Below, in pieces: positions 51,819 to 59,538 of a stretch of 64,000 nt of DNA (the stretch's first letter is position 1; each line of letters begins with the position of its first letter). The position numbers and the translations under genes were made by a program. The notes under the pieces were generated by a model. The model worked only from the letters and a program-made list of their open reading frames with translations, searched no databases and was not told the origin of the DNA. The stretch spans positions 62,001 through 126,000 of the forward strand of contig NZ_JAKGBZ010000003.1 of assembly GCF_021556475.1 (NCBI RefSeq), read 5' to 3'. Source of the stretch: Acidiphilium iwatense. Lineage in GTDB: Bacteria > Pseudomonadota > Alphaproteobacteria > Acetobacterales > Acetobacteraceae.

Positions 51819-52895
51819 TCACCAGAAGATTTTTGCCTGGCGAAAGCGGCGCATATGCTTGTACGATCCCGTCTCTCGGCTGGCGCGATTGTGCTTATGC
51901 CAGTCGAGCACAAGCGTGACCGCCCGGCGAATCGCGCCGTCATCCGTGGAATCGGCGAGTTCTCTCAGAACAATCCGGGCCGTACGAACGTCGTTGGCAT
52001 AACCGAGATCGTTCAGCAGCAAACTGAGTCTCTTCAGATAGAAATCGGCTGCTCCCACATCGAACTGGCTGGCCAGAAATTCGATCGTATAGCGCAGTCT
52101 TTTCAATGCGATGCGCAATTCGTGCCGCTCGGGCGGCGAGAGGGTTCCAAAATTGCGGCTTCGCTGCTTCGCCTTCCGATGGCTCCGCGCGACGAGAATT
52201 CGTGCCACCTCCCCGACCGGACGGGCGAACCATGCCGCCTGCTCCGCCGATCCGGATTCACGCCAGGCATGGGTTTCGAACCAGTGCCCGAGGCTCAGGA
52301 CCGTCGCGCGGCACGCGGATGTACCGATATCTTCCCCGAGCTTGCGATAGGCCGCCTGACGCTCGGATTCGACCATGGCGACGAGACGCCGCAGGTTTTC
52401 GTCACCCGGCACGGCATTGCAGACGGGAAGCAGGATTTCCTCGGCGAGGACGTCCCAGTTGCGCGGAGTTTCAAGCGTGCCGGAAAGCAGTTTCAACTGA
52501 TTGTTGGCCAGCCGGTATTGCGCGGTCGCGATATTCGGCTTGAACGCCGCCAGGATCGAACGCAATCGTCTCAGCGCAACCCGCATCTGATGCACGGCCT
52601 CGGGCGTTTCGGCTGAAACCGCTTGCATGTTTCCGATGAAATGCGCGAGCCCGCTGCGGCCAATGTCGCGCAGCGCGGTATCGATCGGGATGCCGGATGC
52701 AAAGACCGGACGTTTGGCCCGAACAGGGCGCGCGAACAGGACCGGCACAGCATGCGGCCCATGCCGTTTCCCGAGCCGGCGTTCACCGTCCTCGCTCGTC
52801 CGTCCCGTCAACGAAGCGATACTCCGCCGATCGGGCGTCGCTATCGGACCAGGTTTGCTCGTCACAGTGCGGTGCCATCCTTGCGCCGGAACCAT
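51819..52895 (-). CDS. CHAD domain protein lacking the CYTH domain
   Basis: A 358-residue protein (ATG 52895). After an unconserved basic N-terminal region of about 60 residues, the linker ARPVRAKRPVFASG typical of CYTH-CHAD proteins appears, followed by the CHAD helical bundle: VHQMRVALRRLRSILAAF, RNWDVLAEEIL, and in the second half HELRIALKRLRYTIEF with LNDLGYANDVRTA. CHAD domains bind inorganic polyphosphate through conserved His and Lys/Arg. The usual N-terminal CYTH triphosphatase is absent, apparently by deletion. Confidence 0.85.
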   Translation of the reverse strand: MVPAQGWHRTVTSKPGPIATPDRRSIASLTGRTSEDGERRLGKRHGPHAVPVLFARPVRAKRPVFASGIPIDTALRDIGRSGLAHFIGNMQAVSAETPEAVHQMRVALRRLRSILAAFKPNIATAQYRLANNQLKLLSGTLETPRNWDVLAEEILLPVCNAVPGDENLRRLVAMVESERQAAYRKLGEDIGTSACRATVLSLGHWFETHAWRESGSAEQAAWFARPVGEVARILVARSHRKAKQRSRNFGTLSPPERHELRIALKRLRYTIEFLASQFDVGAADFYLKRLSLLLNDLGYANDVRTARIVLRELADSTDDGAIRRAVTLVLDWHKHNRASRETGSYKHMRRFRQAKIFW

Positions 52896-53114
52896 AGCGC
52901 GAAATCCATTATGACGGCGGAGTTTTGAAAGTCGCAATGCCCAGCTCGCTCCTTCGCGCAGGCCAAGGCATTTTATCCAGCCGAATCAATTTCTTGCGCC
53001 ACTCGGCGGCCCGTTCGCCATAGGCGGCACCGCAGAGTTCCTCGGTCTGGACGCCGATCTTCCTCCGATGGGCCGCGATGCCTATGCTGCCCGGCATTCA
53101 GCAGGAGGAAGCCG

Positions 53115-54644
53115 ATGTCTCTCGGAACCGTAAAGCCGCCATCGATGGACGCGCTGCGCGAGGTCGCGGCCGAACTGGGCATGACGATCGGCGATACCGA
53201 CCTCGCCGATCATCACGCGGCACTCGCCGCGAGCGTCGCCGCCTACGACCTGATCGACCGGATGCCCGACGAATTGCCGGAAGTCCGGTATCCGCGCACG
53301 CCCGGCACGCGGCCGGCGGCGGAGGCGAACCCCTACGGCGCCTGGGCGGTCCAGACAACCATCGAGGGAGCGGCATCCGGCCCGCTCAAGGGCAAGACCA
53401 TCGTGCTGAAAGACAATATCTGTCTCGCCGGCGTGCCGATGGCCAACGGCGCCTCGACCCTCGACGGCTATGTGCCGGATGTCGACGCGACGGTTGCGAC
53501 AAGGATTCTCGACGCGGGGGGAACGATCGTCGGCAAGTCGGTCTGCGAGTATTTCTGCTTCTCGGGCGGCAGCCATACCAGCGCGAGCGGGCCGGTGCAT
53601 AATCCGCACCGGCACGGCTATTCGGCGGGCGGATCGTCGTCGGGCAGCGCCGCGCTGGTCGCGGCCGGCGAGGTGCCGATGGCGCTCGGCGGCGATCAGG
53701 GCGGATCGATCAGGATTCCGTCGGCTTTCTGCGGCACATACGGGATGAAGCCGACCTATGGGCTCGTGCCGTATACGGGGATCATGCCGATCGAGACGAC
53801 GCTGGACCATGTCGGTCCGATCACCGCGACGGTCGAGGACAATGCGCTTCTGCTCGAGGTGCTTGCCGGGCCGGACGGGCTCGATCCGCGCCAGTATGGC
53901 GGGCAGTCCAAGCCCTGGCACGAGGCGATCGGGCGCGGCGTTCAGGGATTGCGGATCGGCATGGTGCAGGAAGGCTTCGGCCATCCGCAATCGCAGGCGG
54001 CGAGCGATGCCGTGGTGCGCGCGGCGGCGGAGCGGTTCAAGGGATTCGGCGCGGCCGTCGAGGCCGTTTCCATCCCGATGCACAGTCTCGGCCCGGCGAT
54101 CTGGCTGCCGGTCGCGGCCGAGGGGGCGACGATGCAGATGATGCTGGGCAACGGGTTCGGCTTCAACTGGCAGGGGCTTTACGTCACCTCGCTGCTCGAC
54201 CGGCACGCCTCCTGGCGCGACCGGGCGGACGAACTGTCGGACACGCTCAAGAATACCATGCTGCTCGGGCATTACATGGTGACCCGGCATCGCGGACATT
54301 ACTACGCCAAGGCCCAGAATCTGGTGCGGCGCCTGCGCGCGGCCTACGATGCCGCGCTCGCGCGGTACGACCTGCTGCTGATGCCCACCCTACCGATGGT
54401 CGCGACCAAGCTGCCGGCGCCGGATGCGCCGGTCTCGGAGATTCTTCAGCGCGGCTTCGAGATGATACCGAACACGGCGCCGTTCGACTGCACCCATCAT
54501 CCGGCGATGAGCATTCCCTGCGGCAAGGTGGACGGGTTGCCGGTCGGCATGATGCTGATCGGCCGATCGCACGATGAGGAAACGATCTACCGGGCGGCGG
54601 GCGCCTTCGAGAGCGGCGTGGACTGGACGACGATGACCGGCTGA
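53115..54644 (+). CDS. Amidase (amidase-signature family)
   Basis: A 509-residue hydrolase with the Ser-cisSer-Lys triad: Lys in IVLKDNICLAG (about residue 99), YSAGGSSSGSAALVAAG and nucleophile Ser in GGDQGGSIRIPSAFCGTYG. This group resembles broad aliphatic or aryl amidases linked to nitrile metabolism, but no nitrile hydratase genes are seen nearby. ATG 53115 has an AGGAGGAA site. Stands alone, followed by insertion-sequence debris. Confidence 0.92.
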   Translation: MSLGTVKPPSMDALREVAAELGMTIGDTDLADHHAALAASVAAYDLIDRMPDELPEVRYPRTPGTRPAAEANPYGAWAVQTTIEGAASGPLKGKTIVLKDNICLAGVPMANGASTLDGYVPDVDATVATRILDAGGTIVGKSVCEYFCFSGGSHTSASGPVHNPHRHGYSAGGSSSGSAALVAAGEVPMALGGDQGGSIRIPSAFCGTYGMKPTYGLVPYTGIMPIETTLDHVGPITATVEDNALLLEVLAGPDGLDPRQYGGQSKPWHEAIGRGVQGLRIGMVQEGFGHPQSQAASDAVVRAAAERFKGFGAAVEAVSIPMHSLGPAIWLPVAAEGATMQMMLGNGFGFNWQGLYVTSLLDRHASWRDRADELSDTLKNTMLLGHYMVTRHRGHYYAKAQNLVRRLRAAYDAALARYDLLLMPTLPMVATKLPAPDAPVSEILQRGFEMIPNTAPFDCTHHPAMSIPCGKVDGLPVGMMLIGRSHDEETIYRAAGAFESGVDWTTMTG

Positions 54645-54743
54645 GCCGGCTGCCGCGTCGCGCGCGGAATCGCTAGAGCAAGGTAGGTGTTTGATCCCGG
54701 ATTTTGATGGTGCGATCTTCTCACGGGAGTGGAAGGAGGCATT

Positions 54744-54923
54744 ATGGTCCAGGTTTTACATGGGCGCGCCGCCAGGGCGTCGAACTCGGCTGAGGAGCGC
54801 GCGATGAACGACAGCCCATTCTCCCCCGTCCGCGTCGAGTCCGGCCTCGGCAAGGTGATCGCCCAGGTGGTGGGGGTTCTGGTCGGCACCCAGATCGCCG
54901 CCGGCACCATTCCGCGCTGCTGA
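54744..54923 (+). mobile_element. IS481-like transposase start fused to unrelated sequence
   Basis: A strong GGAAGGAGG site precedes ATG 54744. The first residues, MVQVLHGRAARAS, match the conserved MxQVLHGxA start of IS481-type transposases. After about 14 codons the homology ends and the frame continues as NSAEERAMNDSPFSPVRVES, GLGKVIAQVVGVLVGTQIAA, to a TGA at 54921. The second part looks like a separate small hydrophobic protein (ATG 54804) interrupted by a one-base shift, after which LLSRQITGRIAVLLGWVFSF can be read. Treat as IS debris plus a damaged small gene. Confidence 0.45.
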
Positions 54924-54998
54924 GCCGGCAGATCACCGGGCGGATCGCCGTTCTGCTCGGCTGGGTCTTCAGTTTCGGCCTGTATTAAGGAGGGCGGG

Positions 54999-55178
54999 AT
55001 TACCACCCTCGGCGACCGCGCCTGGGCCAAGGCGCAGGATCTCGGCCATCTCACCTTCAGCTTCAACGGTGCCGCCGTCGCGGAACGGCCCGGCGAGATC
55101 TGCGTCACCCCCCTGCCGGCGGCCTCGCTTCTGGAAATCCTGCACCCCGGCCAGACCATCGAGATCCTGCGCGGTTAG
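54999..55178 (+). CDS. Possible 59-residue protein with non-standard start
   Basis: A 60-codon frame runs from an ATT placed five bases after a perfect AAGGAGG ribosome site to TAG 55176-55178: TTLGDRAWAKAQDLGHLTFS, then AAVAERPGEICVTPLPAASL and a final LLEILHPGQTIEILRG. It is protein-like in composition but matches no family recognised here. No ATG, GTG or TTG lies in a suitable place, so it may be the tail of an interrupted gene. Confidence 0.35.
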   Translation: MTTLGDRAWAKAQDLGHLTFSFNGAAVAERPGEICVTPLPAASLLEILHPGQTIEILRG

Positions 55179-55199
55179 GCCGTCCGGCCGAGCGGATCG

Positions 55200-56441
55200 T
55201 TACGACCCGATCCGGTCGGCCACCGCGGTGCGGCGGCTCGGTGCAGGCGATGGCCGCGACGGAGCCTGACCAGGCAGATCGGCCGGATAGCTGATGGTCG
55301 CCAGGCACTGGGCCGCGATCGCGTCACGCCGGAAAAAAAACCCCATATCGTCGGTTTCGATGCATTTGATCGAGACGCGCCCTTGCGGGATGGACAGCAA
55401 GGATGCCGAGCGGGCCACCATGTCGGCGATGCTGTCCGTGATCTCCTCCCAATCGGTGATCAGGGTGAGGTCGATATGCTCGATCTTGCCGCCCGCCATC
55501 GCGACGATCGACACGGCTTTGCGGATGAGGACCTCCGAATTCTGGAACCGGATATTGCGGAAAGTGAAGCCGCTTATCGGCTCTTCCCTGAGCCCGCCGA
55601 CCGTACCGAGCACGGCGCGCGTGATCGCGTTGAGCCCGATATCGGCGCGATCGGCCGTGTTCATGCCCGCTCGCGGCCTGAGCATGATCCCGCACATCGT
55701 CATATGGCCGCCTTGGCGCAAAGGCTGGGAATCGAATCCCCAGCCGGTATGGGTCTCCCGATGTCCGCGTTCCAGGATCGCTGTCGCGCGTTGAAGATCT
55801 TCCTCGGTGGTGATCTTGAAATTGTCGTCGGTACCCGGAACCACCTCGATCCGCATGCCGGCGTGTTCAGCGACCATCGCATCGTCGGTCATGTCGAGAT
55901 TGAGCGGATTCGCCGCATGGATCTGACGGTGTGCCGCCAGGATGTCGTGATAACGAAACCCTTGAGGGGTCTGCGCGCGCACGATGCCGGTCCGGTCGAT
56001 CGTTTTGACCCCCTCCGGCTGGCCGCACTGTTTCAGCGTGTCGGCGACCTTTAGGCCGGCAATCGCGCAAGGGACCCGGTCGAGCGCATTCAGGACCGCG
56101 GAAATCGTTTCCTGCTCCACGAAGGGTCGCACGGCATCGTGAATGATCACCTTGCGCGGATTGAGATCGATAATCCCCTCAAGGCCGAGCAGCACGGATT
56201 CCTGCCGCGTATTGCCGCCGATCAGAGGCGGCAGCAGATCGAGCCCGCTGGTCGCATCCGTGTAGAATTTGAGGTCGGATGGATGGATCAGGACCTGGAC
56301 CGCATCGATTTGGGGATGGCGGCAGAAGGCGGCAATCGTGTAGCGAATGACCGGCGAGCCGGCGAGTTCGCGATACTGCTTCGGAATCGTGCCTCCAAAA
56401 CGCGTACCCCGTCCTGCAGCCACGATAAGCGCTACGTTCAT
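55200..56441 (-). CDS. IspD-IspF fusion protein with a degenerate IspF domain
   Basis: A 413-residue protein. Residues 1-225 are an intact IspD cytidylyltransferase (LIVAAGRGTRFGGTIPKQYR, HDAVRPF, IDRTGIVRAQTPQGFR, TDDNFKITTEEDL). Residues 230-385 align to IspF (TGWGFDS, RADIGLNAITRAVLG, HIDLTLITDW, GRVSIKC, AIAAQCLATI), but the GFDxH metal motif reads GFDSQ (His to Gln at 239) and the GHSDAD histidine is replaced by Ala263; the GDIGxHFP loop is also lost. The IspF half should not bind zinc or cyclise. Likely a diverged paralog of a true IspDF elsewhere. ATG 56441 has GAGG upstream. Confidence 0.88.
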   Translation of the reverse strand: MNVALIVAAGRGTRFGGTIPKQYRELAGSPVIRYTIAAFCRHPQIDAVQVLIHPSDLKFYTDATSGLDLLPPLIGGNTRQESVLLGLEGIIDLNPRKVIIHDAVRPFVEQETISAVLNALDRVPCAIAGLKVADTLKQCGQPEGVKTIDRTGIVRAQTPQGFRYHDILAAHRQIHAANPLNLDMTDDAMVAEHAGMRIEVVPGTDDNFKITTEEDLQRATAILERGHRETHTGWGFDSQPLRQGGHMTMCGIMLRPRAGMNTADRADIGLNAITRAVLGTVGGLREEPISGFTFRNIRFQNSEVLIRKAVSIVAMAGGKIEHIDLTLITDWEEITDSIADMVARSASLLSIPQGRVSIKCIETDDMGFFFRRDAIAAQCLATISYPADLPGQAPSRPSPAPSRRTAVADRIGS

Positions 56442-56759
56442 TGCAATCCTCGCATATGCCCTGCCGCGGCCTGGCTTCCCGTCTCGCCGGACCGCCAAGG
56501 CCGTTCGACCGCCACCGCGGCGTCAACCCACTTCCGGCCGGGACGACTCATCGCCGCGATACAGCCTTCCTGGCAAAAACGCCAGCATCCCGATTCGGAG
56601 GTTCGGTTGTGCCGATGGAGACGCCCGAAGGTGCAAACATTTTGACAATTTCTATTACATTTGTTTCATTCCCGTGACCTCATCGCGATCCGAACCCGAA
56701 TGAGGCGACGCAGCGAGGAGGCGAAACATGGATTTTGCCGCCCACCGTGGATCGTTGGC
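56442..56759. promoter_or_regulatory. Divergent promoter region of the IspD-IspF gene and the HPr-EI remnant
   Basis: No gene is seen in this 318-bp gap. Near its right end a perfect TTGACA (56642-56647) is followed after 17 bases by TTCATT, a weak -10, pointing toward the HPr remnant. A GAGGAGGCGAAAC site then precedes ATG 56728, which opens an 11-codon frame (MDFAAHRGSLA) whose TGA overlaps the HPr ATG. Confidence 0.35.
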
Positions 56760-57508
56760 ATGACACTGCTCATGGAGCGCGACATCACCGTCCGGGTGCG
56801 CGAAGGCCTGCATGCGCGACCGGCCGCGCAGTTGGTGAAGCTCGCCAAGTCGTTCGACACGGCAGTGGAAATTCGCCGGGGCGCGGACGCGGCGAGCACG
56901 CGCAGTTCGGTCAAGCTGATGCTGCTGTCGATCAGGGAGGGCGACAGGATCACCGTCCGCGCCGAGGGTAGCGACGCCGAAGCCGCGATCGATGCGGTCA
57001 GCCGCCTCCTCGAGGATGACAGCGAGGCACCCAGACCCGAACAAATGTTTATGTCCGTTTCGGAAAGTCCGATCGGCGCCCTGCCGGGCATCGGGGCCAG
57101 CGACGGTAGCGCGCTCGGTCCCGCCTTTCCGTTCTTCATGGAACCGATCAGCGCCGAGCGGCTGGCGATCCCTGCCGCCGGACGGGCGGCGGAACTTGCG
57201 CGGCGACCGCGCATACGGCGATCATGGCCCGCACCCACGGCATTCCCGCCGTATTTGGCTGCGATTCCCTGCCGTATGTCACGGCCGGCACTCCGATCGG
57301 CGTGGATGGCCGTCTCGGGACGGTGTTCATCGATCCGGGTGCCGACATCATCGCCCGCCTCATCGCTGCGGCGCAGGCGGCCGGCGTCTGCGGCGAAGCC
57401 GCCGCGGAGCCGGATTTGATTCCGGTTCTGATCAAACTTGGCGTCACCGAACTCAGCATGAGCCCGGCCGCCATTCTGCACGGCAAGAAGACCATTTCCG
57501 AATGTTAG
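56760..57508 (+). pseudogene. Collapsed HPr-Enzyme I phosphotransferase gene
   Basis: The first frame encodes a complete HPr domain (ITVRVREGLHARPAAQLVKL with phosphoryl His; STRSSVKLMLLSIREGD) and the first residues of Enzyme I (GALPGIGASDGSALGPAFPF). It then shifts frame near 57200 and resumes inside the EI phosphohistidine domain (ATAHTAIMARTHGIPAVFG), which joins directly to the EI C-terminal end (VCGEAAAEPDLIPVLIKLGV, ELSMSPAAIL). The PEP-binding barrel is deleted. A FruB/DhaM-like multiphosphoryl transfer protein reduced by two deletions; HPr alone could still be made. Confidence 0.8.
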
Positions 57509-57616
57509 CGACGAGGCGCGGTGCATGACACGGGGTCATCGGGAACCCCGGCACGTCAGCGCGCGATCGCAAATGTCAGACAAAATGACCGAGCAGACAT
57601 CTGGGCTGGCATGACG

Positions 57617-57650
57617 ATCCCGAATCCGGGACGATGATCGGGTTCGGGAT
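57617..57650. repeat. 12-bp stem-loop between the HPr-EI remnant and the ABC genes
   Basis: ATCCCGAATCCG (57617-57628) pairs with CGGGTTCGGGAT (57639-57650), one G-T pair, 10-base loop. No T-run follows. It could end transcription weakly or influence the ABC operon leader. Confidence 0.5.
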
Positions 57651-57770
57651 GCGCCGGCGGCAATCTTGAACTCGTGCGCCGGGAGCGCCACTATACGGCC
57701 GGAGACGGAAACGGCCGGACGTGGCAGCACGGTGCGGCAGGCAGCATGCCGTCCGCAAAAAGGAGCGTAT

Positions 57771-58697
57771 ATGCCGCCGATCCTATCGGTCCGTGCCGTC
57801 GCCAAGACATACAAAAACGGATTCACAGCTTTGCGGGCAGTCGATCTCGCGATCGAGAAAGGCGAGATCTTCGCGCTGCTCGGCCCCAACGGCGCCGGCA
57901 AGACGACGCTCATCAGCATCGTCTGCGGCACCGTCACGATGACGTCGGGGCAGGTGCTCGTCGATGGTCACGACATCGCGCGGGATTATCGCGCCGCCCG
58001 CTCGCGGATCGGGCTCGTGCCGCAGGAAATCGCGCTCGACATCTTCGCCACGGTCTGGAACACGGTCAGCTTCAGCCGCGGCCTGTTCGGCAAGCGGCCA
58101 AACCCCGCCTATATCGAATCCCTGCTGCGCGACCTCTCGCTCTGGGATAAGCGGAACAGCCGCGTCATCGAACTTTCGGGAGGGATGAAGCGGCGCGTGA
58201 TGATCGCGAAAGCGCTCAGTCACGAGCCCGATATCCTGTTTCTCGACGAACCGACCGCCGGCGTGGATGTCGGGCTGCGGCGCGACATGTGGACGCTCGT
58301 GCGCAAGCTCCGGGACAAGGGCGTGACCGTGATCCTTACCACCCACTACATCGAGGAAGCCGAGGAAATGGCCGATCGCGTCGGCGTCATCGACGACGGC
58401 CGCCTTCTGCTGGTCGAGGAAACGACCCATCTGATGCGCAAGCTCGGCAAGCGGCGGCTGACCCTCGCGCTCCAGCATCCGATGGAGGCGATCCCGCCCG
58501 AACTCGCCGGCTGGTCTCTCGAGCTTGAGGCCGATGGCCAGCATCTCGTCTACAGCTTCGACGCCAATGCCGAGGATACCGGAATCCCCACGCTGCTCAG
58601 GCGGCTCGGCGAGAAAGGGATCGATTTCAAGGATCTCGACACGAGCCGGAGTTCGCTCGAGGACATTTTCGTCAGTCTGGTGGAGCGCGCGGCATGA
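57771..58697 (+). CDS. ABC-2 type exporter, ATP-binding protein
   Basis: A 308-residue ATPase. Walker A is [18 protein letters not shown] (about 37-54), the signature is [16 protein letters not shown], Walker [12 protein letters not shown], and the H-loop [17 protein letters not shown]; a C-terminal domain of about 90 residues follows as in NodI/DrrA-like drug or polysaccharide exporters. ATG 57771 has AAGGAG upstream. Coupled by a 4-bp overlap to the permease. Confidence 0.93.
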   Translation: MPPILSVRAVAKTYKNGFTALRAVDLAIEKGEIFALLGPNGAGKTTLISIVCGTVTMTSGQVLVDGHDIARDYRAARSRIGLVPQEIALDIFATVWNTVSFSRGLFGKRPNPAYIESLLRDLSLWDKRNSRVIELSGGMKRRVMIAKALSHEPDILFLDEPTAGVDVGLRRDMWTLVRKLRDKGVTVILTTHYIEEAEEMADRVGVIDDGRLLLVEETTHLMRKLGKRRLTLALQHPMEAIPPELAGWSLELEADGQHLVYSFDANAEDTGIPTLLRRLGEKGIDFKDLDTSRSSLEDIFVSLVERAA

Positions 58698-59470
58698 GCG
58701 GACCATTTCTCAACGGTGCCGGCATGTGGGCGATCTACCGCACCGAAATGGCGCGGATGCGGCGCACCATCTGGCAAAGCGTGGCGACGCCGGTGATCAC
58801 GACCGTGCTCTATTTCATCGTGTTCGGCGGCGCGATCGGCTCGCGGATACAGCATGTCGGCGGGGTCGGCTACGGTGCGTTCATCGTCCCCGGCCTCATC
58901 ATGCTCACGCTGCTGACGCAGAGCATCTCGAACGCCTCGATCGGCATCTATTTTCCCAAGTTCACCAAGACGATTTTCGAGATCCTTTCGGCGCCGCTCT
59001 CCTTCACGGAAGCGGTCTTCGCTTATGTCGGCGCGGCGGCGACCAAGTCGATCCTGCTCGCACTCATCATTCTCGCGACGGCGACGTTCTTCGTGCCCGT
59101 ACGCATCCTGCATCCCGGCTGGATGGTGGCGTTCCTGCTGCTGACCGCGATCGCGTTCAGCCTGTTCGGCTTCATCGTCGGCATCTGGGCCGAGAATTTC
59201 GAACAGCTCGCCATCATACCGGCGCTGGTGGTGACGCCGCTGACCTTCCTGGGCGGCGCTTTCTACTCGATCGACATGCTGCCGCAGCCCTGGCAGACGA
59301 TCAACCTGCTGAATCCCGTCGTCTATCTCATCAGCGGCTTCCGCTGGAGCTTTTACGGAACCGGCGATATCGGGGTCGGGACCAGCCTGGCATTCACCGC
59401 GGCATTCATGGCGATATGCGTTGCCCTGCTCTGGTGGATATTCCGCACCGGGTATCGCCTGAAACCATGA
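58694..59470 (+). CDS. ABC-2 type exporter, permease
   Basis: A 258-residue inner-membrane protein with six hydrophobic helices; [20 protein letters not shown] at the start, [20 protein letters not shown] and the late [20 protein letters not shown] are ABC2-membrane signatures (NodJ/DrrB/YadH group). Works with the preceding ATPase; the cargo is unknown. ATGA overlap at 58694. Confidence 0.93.
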   Translation: MSGPFLNGAGMWAIYRTEMARMRRTIWQSVATPVITTVLYFIVFGGAIGSRIQHVGGVGYGAFIVPGLIMLTLLTQSISNASIGIYFPKFTKTIFEILSAPLSFTEAVFAYVGAAATKSILLALIILATATFFVPVRILHPGWMVAFLLLTAIAFSLFGFIVGIWAENFEQLAIIPALVVTPLTFLGGAFYSIDMLPQPWQTINLLNPVVYLISGFRWSFYGTGDIGVGTSLAFTAAFMAICVALLWWIFRTGYRLKP

Positions 59471-59538
59471 TTTCCGTGTCTTCTGCTGGTTTGGAGATCG
59501 CGTCGGCATTCTCGAGGCGGCGCTCCTGACCGTCTTCC

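Noticed and set aside
53082-54299. 405-codon antisense frame over the amidase
   Set aside because: The amidase signature lies on the plus strand; the antisense frame has no recognisable domain.
53115-55199. Nitrile hydratase operon following the amidase
   Set aside because: The sequence after the amidase was searched for alpha/beta subunit motifs (Cys-rich metal centre); none are present.
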